Shown: positions 7,025 to 12,609 of the stretch, piece after piece
How positions within the stretch are numbered: position 1 is the stretch's first letter
How the letters are laid out: each line of letters opens with the position of its first letter
Origin: JBDTGE01 sp050742975
Lineage (GTDB): Bacteria > Actinomycetota > Actinomycetes > Mycobacteriales > Jatrophihabitantaceae
Assembly: GCA_050742975.1 (NCBI GenBank)
Contig: JBOGDQ010000093.1
Coordinates: 1-22,535 of the forward strand
DNA: 22,535 nt
Direction of reading: 5' to 3'
Notes under the pieces: generated by a model
Database searches by the model: none
Seen by the model: the letters and a program-made list of their open reading frames with translations, nothing else
What the model was told of the DNA's origin: nothing
Position numbers and translations under genes: made by a program

Positions 7025-7222
7025 ATGAACCTTTTCAAGCGAATCGCCCAGCGGGCAAAGGCAATCCGTGCAACCTTCGAGGCCGGCATGACGACGGCGG
7101 AGTACGCGGTGGGAACGGTGGCTGCGGTTGCCTTCGCAGCTGTCCTCTACAAGATCGTGCGCAGCCCGGCTGTGTCGTCGGCGCTGAGTTCGATCATCAC
7201 GTCGGCGTTGCATGCGATCTAG
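7025..7222 (+). CDS. DUF4244 Flp-type pilin
   Basis: The 65-aa prepilin is the presumed structural subunit of the Tad pilus. It has a basic leader (MNLFKRIAQRAKAIR) and a class III-type processing site EAG|MTTAEYAV: cleavage after G21 puts Glu at +5 and Tyr at +6, as in Flp pilins. One hydrophobic helix follows (VGTVAAVAFAAVLYKIV) and a short tail; the mature form would be about 44 residues. It matches DUF4244, the actinobacterial pilin family at this locus (Rv3656c position). No prepilin peptidase is present in the window. A Shine-Dalgarno site is weak. Its stop lies inside the start of tadE (11-nt overlap). Confidence 0.9.
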   Translation: MNLFKRIAQRAKAIRATFEAGMTTAEYAVGTVAAVAFAAVLYKIVRSPAVSSALSSIITSALHAI

Positions 7223-7577
7223 GCGTCCGCACGGCGACGGCGGCACGGTGACCGCGGAGATGGCCACCTGTCTTCCGGTGCTGGTCCTGCTGCTCGGTGT
7301 CGTGCTCAGCGCGGTGTCCGTTGCCGGCGTTCGGGTCCGCGCCCAGGACGCCGCGCGCGAGGCCGTGCGGGCGGTGGCGCGTGGCGACGCCGCCGCGGCA
7401 GACCAACTGGCCCAGCAGTACGCGCCGGGCGCCATGCTCACGATCACCAAATCGGCCGATCAGGTGACTGTCGTGGCGCGGGTGCGCGCGCACCTGCTGT
7501 CCAGTTGGCTGCCGTCTGTCACGGTCACCGAACGGGCCGTCGCCGCCGTCGAGCCGATCTCCGGGCTGCCGCCGTGA
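7212..7577 (+). CDS. TadE-like pseudopilin
   Basis: The 121-aa protein has a short basic leader and GTVTAEMATCLPVLVLLLGV. If cleaved after G11, Glu falls at +5, as in TadE pseudopilins processed by the same peptidase as Flp. One transmembrane helix (about residues 17-40) is followed by a periplasmic/exported helix rich in Ala, Arg and Asp (RVRAQDAAREAVRAVARGD) and a beta-rich C-terminal half. It overlaps the pilin gene by 11 nt and ends next to the following gene, consistent with one flp-tadE-tadE-like operon. It occupies the Rv3655c position of the mycobacterial locus. Confidence 0.88.
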   Translation: MRSRRPHGDGGTVTAEMATCLPVLVLLLGVVLSAVSVAGVRVRAQDAAREAVRAVARGDAAAADQLAQQYAPGAMLTITKSADQVTVVARVRAHLLSSWLPSVTVTERAVAAVEPISGLPP

Positions 7578-7585
7578 GGGCGGAC

Positions 7586-8020
7586 ATGACGGTGAGGTGG
7601 GGCGTCGTGGCCAGGGCCGGCAGCGCGGCGAGGTCGGGTAGCGCAACGAGGTCAGGCAGTGCGGGTGAGCGTGGCTCGGCATCGGTGTGGGTCCTGGCCT
7701 GCTGCGGGCTGCTGGTGCTGGTCGGCACGGTCGGCGTGCTGCGGACCCAGGCCGTGCTCGGCCGGCATCGGGCCGAGGGTGCGGCGGACCTGGCTGCGCT
7801 GGCTGCCGCCGGGCAGATCGGTGTCAGCGAGGACATCTGCACTGCGGCACGGTCAGTCGCTGCAGCGAACGCGGCGACCGTCGACAGTTGCGTTCCGGCA
7901 GTCGCGGTCGATGGGCGCAGCGGGACAGTGCGGGTGCAGGTGACGATGGACGTCCGCCTGCCTGTCGTCGGCGATCGAAGTGTCGTCGCGAGCGCCCGCG
8001 CCGGGCGCGATCCGCCCTGA
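7586..8020 (+). CDS. TadE-like exported protein (Rv3654c-type)
   Basis: The 144-aa product begins with a basic, Ser/Gly-rich leader, then GSASVWVLACCGLLVLVGTVGVL (a single membrane segment). HRAEGAADLAALAAAGQI follows, the signature of the actinobacterial 'Rv3654c family TadE-like protein', with a Cys pair (DICTAA, DSCVPA) probably forming a disulfide outside the membrane. Start choice: ATG 7586 has GAGGG 5 nt upstream; a GTG at 7574 overlapping the tadE stop would add four residues. The leader contains an 18-nt tandem repeat. This is the last gene of the tad locus; the toxin-antitoxin promoter begins 15 nt later. Confidence 0.82.
   Translation: MTVRWGVVARAGSAARSGSATRSGSAGERGSASVWVLACCGLLVLVGTVGVLRTQAVLGRHRAEGAADLAALAAAGQIGVSEDICTAARSVAAANAATVDSCVPAVAVDGRSGTVRVQVTMDVRLPVVGDRSVVASARAGRDPP
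7619..7672 (+). repeat. 18-nt tandem repeat in the leader of the TadE-like gene
   Basis: Three decayed 18-nt units (GGCAGCGCGGCGAGGTCG and variants) lie in frame at 7619-7672 and encode GSAARS-GSATRS-GSAGER ahead of the membrane helix. The extra basic residues strengthen the positive-inside leader. Confidence 0.75.
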
Positions 8021-8034
8021 CCTCGCAAGGTGCC

Positions 8035-8073
8035 TATACTCTGGTCAGCACCATATATATATCGGAAGGGTGC
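8035..8073 (+). promoter_or_regulatory. Promoter and AT-rich operator candidate of vapBC
   Basis: TATACT at 8035-8040 is a good -10 box in an otherwise very GC-rich region; no convincing -35 lies at 17 nt. It is followed by a self-complementary ATATATATAT run (about 8053-8062) flanked by GCACC (8048-8052) and GGTGC (8069-8073). GGAAGGG at 8064-8070 is the ribosome-binding site. VapBC operons are usually autoregulated by the complex at such palindromes. Confidence 0.5.
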
Positions 8074-8075
8074 GC

Positions 8076-8282
8076 ATGACCAAGCGGCTGATCCAGCTCG
8101 ACGACGAATTGCTGGCGGGCGCGCGTGAGGCGCTCGGCACGGACGGCATCACCGACACGGTGCGCGGCGCACTGCGCGAGGCAATCGCCGGGGAGGCGCG
8201 GCGTCGGGAGGTGCTGTGGCTGATGGAGGGCGGCATGCACGAGATGGCAGACAAGGCCCAACGTGAGCAGGTATGGCGCTGA
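8076..8282 (+). CDS. vapB: VapB-type antitoxin (ribbon-helix-helix)
   Basis: The 68-aa protein starts TKRLIQLDDELLAGAREAL, with a short N-terminal beta strand and then GITDTVRGALREAIAGEARRREVLWL, typical of the VapB/DUF2191 antitoxins. It would bind DNA as a dimer through the N-terminal ribbon and neutralise the PIN toxin through its C-terminal tail. GGAAGGG 5 nt before the ATG is a strong ribosome-binding site. The gene overlaps vapC by 10 nt, the usual coupling of these pairs. Spacing to the upstream tad operon is 55 nt, with its own -10 box. Confidence 0.88.
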   Translation: MTKRLIQLDDELLAGAREALGTDGITDTVRGALREAIAGEARRREVLWLMEGGMHEMADKAQREQVWR

Positions 8283-8695
8283 TCGCGCGCTACTTCGTCG
8301 ACACCAGCGCCGCGGCCCGAGCACGCCATCCCGGGGTTGACAGCCGATTGCAGTCAGTGGTCGGCGCCGGCCTCGCGGCAACCTGCGCGCCGCTGGATGC
8401 CGAAGCTCTGTTCAGTGCCCGCAGTCCGGCCGAATACGAGCAAACGCGCGCCCGACGCCGGACGGCTTACGAACACATTCCTACCGATGACGAACATTGG
8501 GGCGCTGCCTTCGAGGCGCAGCGTGCCCTGGCTCGGACCGGTCGGCATCGCGCGGTCGGTATCGCTGATCTGCTGATCTGTGTACTCGCTTCCCAGCATC
8601 GGCTGACGGTCCTGCATTACGACACAGGCTTCGAGATGGCAGCCGAGGTGATCGAGTTCGAGCATCGCTGGGTGGCACCGCGCGGCACGATCTGA
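8273..8695 (+). CDS. vapC: VapC-type PIN-domain ribonuclease toxin
   Basis: The 140-aa PIN-domain protein has the expected acidic residues: D10 (YFVDTSA), E44 (LDAEALFS), D99 (GIADLLICVLA) and D117 (LHYDTGFE). These bind Mg2+ for RNA cleavage; VapC toxins typically cut tRNA or rRNA. All four are present, so the toxin is probably active and held by the upstream antitoxin. It is preceded by the overlapping vapB. The target RNA cannot be predicted. The pair lies between the tad locus and the bldG-like gene. Confidence 0.9.
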   Translation: MALIARYFVDTSAAARARHPGVDSRLQSVVGAGLAATCAPLDAEALFSARSPAEYEQTRARRRTAYEHIPTDDEHWGAAFEAQRALARTGRHRAVGIADLLICVLASQHRLTVLHYDTGFEMAAEVIEFEHRWVAPRGTI

Positions 8696-8840
8696 CCAGT
8701 CGCCCGACGAGCGTGGCCGCACCACCCTGGCCGGTCGGCGCTCGCCCCGCCCCGTGCCGGCAGTGTGTGGCATGCTGGCCGCAGTCGGACGTCATGATCC
8801 CCCGTTGGCTGCCCGGCCCACGACGAAGAAGGCGGTGACC

Positions 8841-9191
8841 GTGGAACTGACCGTCACGCAACCTGCGGGTTCAGCGGTCTCCATCGTCAGCGTCGACGGC
8901 GAGATCGACGTCCACTCGGCGCCGCAGCTGCGCGACCGCGTGACCGCGCAGCTTGCTTCGGCGCCCGGCGCCGTCGTCGTCGATCTGACCAGGGTCGGCT
9001 TCCTCGACTCGACCGGTCTCGGCGCGCTCGTCTCGGCTCGTACTGCGGCACTCGATAGGGGCGCGGCCCTGCCGATCGTCTGCACCAGTCCCCGGATCCT
9101 GAAGCTGTTCACGATCACCGGCCTCGACGGTGTGTTCGACCTCCACGACAGCGTGGCCAACGCTGTCGCGTCCGTCGGCCCAGCCGGCTGA
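8841..9191 (+). CDS. bldG: BldG-like STAS-domain anti-sigma factor antagonist
   Basis: The 116-aa STAS protein resembles Streptomyces BldG and SpoIIAA: VDGEIDVHSAPQLRDRV, the phosphorylation loop VGFLDSTGLGALVSA with Ser57, and RILKLFTITGLDGVFDLHDSV. Ser57 is also the numbered phosphoserine of BldG. Unphosphorylated protein would bind an anti-sigma kinase and free a sigma factor. GTG 8841 is preferred: it gives the family's N-terminus (VELTV) and has AAGG 8 nt upstream; a GTG two codons earlier is too close. Gene order bldG-hppA-topA is as in Streptomyces. The adjacent anti-sigma kinase gene of Streptomyces is absent here. Confidence 0.88.
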   Translation: MELTVTQPAGSAVSIVSVDGEIDVHSAPQLRDRVTAQLASAPGAVVVDLTRVGFLDSTGLGALVSARTAALDRGAALPIVCTSPRILKLFTITGLDGVFDLHDSVANAVASVGPAG

Positions 9192-9346
9192 GCAACCACC
9201 CACCGCGCGCGCCCGGGCTCAGCTCCCGTTACACTCCGCGGGTCCGCGCTCCGCGTGCTTTCGCGAGCGCACACACCGTGCCTCCGCCGAGTGGCGCGAC
9301 CCGTCGCCGTCGGTGAGTAGTAGACGTACACAGCAAGGGGAGTTGT

Positions 9347-11683
9347 ATGGCCGCGCACCACCTGGTCGCCGATTCGGCGATCCACAATCCGCTGGCTATC
9401 ACCAGTGGCGAACGCGGATTCGTGTTCCTGCTAGGCGTAGTGGCGCTGCTGGCGCTCGGCTACGCCTACGTTCTGGTTCGGGAGGTGCTCAGGGCCGACC
9501 AGGGCACGCCGAAGATGCAGGAGATCTCCAAGGCCGTGCAGGAAGGCGCCGCGGCGTACCTGAACCGCCAGTTCCGCACGCTGGGCGTGTTCTCGATCAT
9601 CGTGTTCATCCTGCTGCTGCTGCTGCCCGTGAACGACGGCGGCTGGCCGGTGCGGATCGGCCGGGCGGTCTTCTTCCTCGTCGGTGCGTCCTTCTCCGCG
9701 ACCGTCGGCTACATCGGCATGACCATGGCGACCCGCGCGAACGTCCGGGTGGCTGCCGCGGCACGCGGCGGCGAGGGCAAGTTCGGGTTCCACATCGCGT
9801 TCCGCACCGGCGGCATCGTCGGCATGCTCACCGTCGGACTCGGACTGCTCGGCGCCTGCGTCGTGCTGCTGTCCTACAACAATCACGCGCCGACGGTGCT
9901 CGAGGGCTTCGGCTTCGGTGGCGCCCTGCTGGCCATGTTCATGCGTGTCGGCGGGGGCATCTTCACCAAGGCCGCCGACGTCGGTGCCGACCTGGTCGGC
10001 AAGGTCGAAGCCGGCATCCCCGAGGACGACCCGCGCAACGCCGCGACGATCGCCGACAACGTCGGTGACAACGTCGGCGACTGTGCGGGCATGGCCGCCG
10101 ACCTGTTCGAGTCGTACGCGGTCACACTAGTTGCCGCGCTCATCCTCGGCCAGGCCGCGTTCGGCGCCAAGGGCCTCATGCTCCCGCTCATTATCGGCGG
10201 CATCGGCATCATCAGCTCGGTCGTCGGCATCCTGGCCACCAAGCTTCGCGACAGCGACCGAAACGGCCTGGTGCCGATCAACCGCGGCTTCGTGATCTCC
10301 GCGGTCGTCTCGCTGATCCTGGTCGCGATCGCCGCGTTCACGTTCCTGCCGTCCAAGTTCAGCAAGTTCTACGGCGCGGACTCGTTCAAGGCGTTCAGCG
10401 GCAACCTGCCCAGCGGCAACCCGGCCGTCATCGCGTTCTTCGCGGTGCTGATCGGCATCGTGCTGGCCGTCGTGATCCAGCAGCTGACCGGCTACTTCAC
10501 CGACACGATCCGTCGCCCCGTCAAGGACGTGGCCAAGACGTCGCTGACCGGCCCGGCCACCGTCATCCTCGCCGGCATCTCGCTCGGCCTGGAGTCGGCC
10601 GTCTACACCGCGGTGCTGATCGCGCTCGCCGTGTTCTGCGCGTTCCTGCTCGGCAGTGGTTCGGTCGGCGTGGCATTGTTCGCGGTCGCGCTGGCCGGCT
10701 GCGGCCTGCTGACCACCGCCGGCGTCATCGTCTCGATGGACACCTTCGGCCCGGTCAGCGACAACGCGCAGGGCGTGGCAGAGATGAGCGGTGACATCGA
10801 CGAGAAGGGCGCGCGCGTCCTGACCGATCTGGACGCCGTGGGCAACACCACGAAGGCGATCACGAAGGGCATCGCGATCGCGACCGCCGTGCTCGCCGCG
10901 ACCGCGCTGTTCGGCTCGTTCACCGACGCCATCGGCGAGGCGCTGACGAAGTACCACGCGAAGAGCGTGCTCGACTTCAAGATCGTCTCGCCGAACATCC
11001 TGGTGGGCGCGATCATCGGCGCTGCCGTGGTGTTCCTGTTCAGCGGCCTGGCGATCAGTGCGGTGGGCCGGGCAGCCGGCCGCGTGGTGTACGAGGTGCG
11101 CGAGCAGTTCCGGACCAAGCCCGGGATCATGGACTTCAGCGAGAAGCCCGACTACAGCAAGGTCGTGGACATCTGCACGAAGGACTCGCTGCGTGAGCTG
11201 GCCACACCCGGCCTGCTGGCGATCTTCGCGCCGATCTGCGTCGGGTTCGCCTTCGGCGCAGGCCCGCTCGCCGGCTACCTCGCGGGTGCGATCGCGGCCG
11301 GTGTCCTGATGGCGGTGTTCCTGGCCAACTCCGGTGGCGCCTGGGACAACGCGAAGAAGAGGGTGGAGGACGGCAACCACGGCGGCAAGGGCAGCCCGGC
11401 GCACGAGGCCACCATCATCGGTGACACCGTCGGTGACCCGTTCAAGGACACCGCCGGCCCGTCCATCAACCCGTTGATCAAGGTGATGAACCTGGTCGCG
11501 GTGCTAATCGCGCCGGCGGTTGTCGAGTTCAGCGTCGGAGACGACAAGAACAACGGTGTGCGCGCCCTGATCGCGATCATCGCGTTCCTGATCATCGCGG
11601 CCGCGGTGATCGTGTCCAAGCGCCGGCAGGTGTCGATGGGTGAGGAGCCGGCGACCGAACCGGAGCCGGCCACGGCGGCCTGA
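9347..11683 (+). CDS. hppA: Membrane-bound proton-translocating inorganic pyrophosphatase, K+-independent type
   Basis: The 778-aa integral membrane enzyme hydrolyses pyrophosphate and pumps H+ across the cytoplasmic membrane; families of this length have about 16 helices. The substrate site is in KAADVGADLVGKVEAGIPED (D211, D215, K219, E221), followed by DDPRNAATIADNVGDNVGDC. A second conserved acidic region is GPVSDNAQGVAEMSG, and the C-terminal one is GDTVGDPFKDTAGPSINPL. The sequence GNTTKA with Lys503, in place of GNTTAA, marks the K+-independent subfamily. AAGGGGAG lies 4 nt before the ATG. The 155-nt upstream gap contains TACACT (9230-9235) as a weak -10 candidate. Two hairpins follow the stop. 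Confidence 0.97.
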   Translation: MAAHHLVADSAIHNPLAITSGERGFVFLLGVVALLALGYAYVLVREVLRADQGTPKMQEISKAVQEGAAAYLNRQFRTLGVFSIIVFILLLLLPVNDGGWPVRIGRAVFFLVGASFSATVGYIGMTMATRANVRVAAAARGGEGKFGFHIAFRTGGIVGMLTVGLGLLGACVVLLSYNNHAPTVLEGFGFGGALLAMFMRVGGGIFTKAADVGADLVGKVEAGIPEDDPRNAATIADNVGDNVGDCAGMAADLFESYAVTLVAALILGQAAFGAKGLMLPLIIGGIGIISSVVGILATKLRDSDRNGLVPINRGFVISAVVSLILVAIAAFTFLPSKFSKFYGADSFKAFSGNLPSGNPAVIAFFAVLIGIVLAVVIQQLTGYFTDTIRRPVKDVAKTSLTGPATVILAGISLGLESAVYTAVLIALAVFCAFLLGSGSVGVALFAVALAGCGLLTTAGVIVSMDTFGPVSDNAQGVAEMSGDIDEKGARVLTDLDAVGNTTKAITKGIAIATAVLAATALFGSFTDAIGEALTKYHAKSVLDFKIVSPNILVGAIIGAAVVFLFSGLAISAVGRAAGRVVYEVREQFRTKPGIMDFSEKPDYSKVVDICTKDSLRELATPGLLAIFAPICVGFAFGAGPLAGYLAGAIAAGVLMAVFLANSGGAWDNAKKRVEDGNHGGKGSPAHEATIIGDTVGDPFKDTAGPSINPLIKVMNLVAVLIAPAVVEFSVGDDKNNGVRALIAIIAFLIIAAAVIVSKRRQVSMGEEPATEPEPATAA

Positions 11684-11744
11684 CCGCTACTGCCACCTCG
11701 GGCGGGCTCGAGGTTGTAGTTCGGGCTGTCGCAGCGCGGCATTT

Positions 11745-11787
11745 CGGGCGGTCCCAGCGCGGCACATCCTCGAGCCGGGACCGCCCG
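11745..11787. repeat. Inverted repeat downstream of hppA
   Basis: CGGGCGGTCCC (11745-11755) pairs perfectly with GGGACCGCCCG (11777-11787) around 21 nt. An outer 9-bp pair, GGCTCGAGG (11705-11713) and CCTCGAGCC (11768-11776), is an alternative fold. CAGCGCGGCA occurs twice (starting 11732 and 11755). No T-run follows; it is a possible factor-assisted terminator of hppA. Confidence 0.55.
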
Positions 11788-11817
11788 TCGCTATTGTCAC
11801 GGCCGGACGATGTCGTC

Positions 11818-11875
11818 GGTTTTCCCCGCTGAGCACCGGTTCGGGGAGGGCGAACCGGTGCCCAGCGGGAAAACC
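11818..11875. terminator. 58-nt hairpin between hppA and the next gene
   Basis: The arm at 11818-11843 (26 nt, GGTTTTCC...CCGGTTCG) is complementary to 11851-11875 (25 nt) apart from one bulge and one mismatch. The loop is GGGAGGG. Such long stems are exceptional in this window. It lies 33 nt before the following ATG, so it may end the hppA transcript, control the next gene, or be a dispersed repeat. CCGCTGAGCACC within it also occurs in the 48-nt element at 6837, which hints at related origin. Confidence 0.6.
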
Positions 11876-11907
11876 TGATCCACGACCGACCGGCGGATGG
11901 GGCAGTG

Positions 11908-12534
11908 ATGACGCAGTTCTCGCTCTTCGGTGCCGCCGTTGCCGAGCCGTCCCTGGACGACCTCGACGGCGTGCTGCTGGGCGGCGGGCACTGGGTGCGC
12001 TCGGCCATGCGCGGGGCGCTGCCCGCCGGGAACGCGGAGCCCGGAGCGCCGGCCAGTACCGGGGCGCGGCTGTCCGTCGTGGTGTCCGATCGCTGGCGGG
12101 CCGACGCGCTTGCCGCCGAGTTCGGCCTGCGCGGCGTCGGCACCGTGGACACGATCGTCCCGGCCGAGGGCGGCTTCGGCGTGCGCACCGCGTTCGCCAC
12201 CGCGCTAATCCCGGGCGCCCAGCGCTGGACCCGCGGCGCGAACGAGGGACCGCCGCCCGACCTGGTCCTGACCGCGGGCGGGCTGCGGCTGTGGACGATC
12301 GCAGGCGGCCGCCCCGACGACGCCGGTTACCTGCTCGCCACGGACGAGCCGGACGACGCCGTGCACACCGTCGGCGGAGCGCAGCTGTCCCGGCTGGGGC
12401 TGGCGGCGGTGTCCGTCTCCTACCGCGGCGGCCCGGGCTGGCGGGTCACCTCCGTCAAGCGGATCCGCCGTCTGGTCGAGCTGGTCGGTCCGCCGCCCGA
12501 GGGTGCAGCGGCCGACTGGCCGAGCACGCGCTGA
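11908..12534 (+). CDS. Conserved actinobacterial hypothetical protein
   Basis: A 208-aa protein starting MTQFSLFGAAVAEPSLDDLDGVLLGGGHWV. It is soluble, without signal peptide or membrane helix. Alternating strands are suggested, for example RLSVVVSDRWRADALAAEFGL, GVRTAFATALIP, LRLWTIAGGR and GYLLATDEPDD, ending with a basic stretch SVKRIRRLVELVG. GGGG 5 nt upstream supports ATG 11908; a GTG one codon earlier is possible. I do not recognise a named domain. Streptomyces carries uncharacterised genes in the hppA-topA interval, so a conserved housekeeping role linked to this cluster is likely but unproven. Confidence 0.82.
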   Translation: MTQFSLFGAAVAEPSLDDLDGVLLGGGHWVRSAMRGALPAGNAEPGAPASTGARLSVVVSDRWRADALAAEFGLRGVGTVDTIVPAEGGFGVRTAFATALIPGAQRWTRGANEGPPPDLVLTAGGLRLWTIAGGRPDDAGYLLATDEPDDAVHTVGGAQLSRLGLAAVSVSYRGGPGWRVTSVKRIRRLVELVGPPPEGAAADWPSTR

Positions 12535-12609
12535 GCGGTCCACTTGCCCCGGTGGGGTACCGTCCGCGACGGCAGCGGTCGGTCCCGGACGCGACGAACT
12601 GGAGTGGAT

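Noticed and set aside
8754..8840. Earlier ATG starts for the BldG-like gene
   Set aside because: They would add up to 29 unrelated residues; the GTG at 8841 has a better-spaced AAGG and gives the family's normal N-terminus and Ser57 numbering.
10127..11404. 425-codon minus-strand open frame inside hppA
   Set aside because: Composition is dominated by Arg, Asp, His and Glu with no domain. hppA on the other strand is complete and fully conserved.
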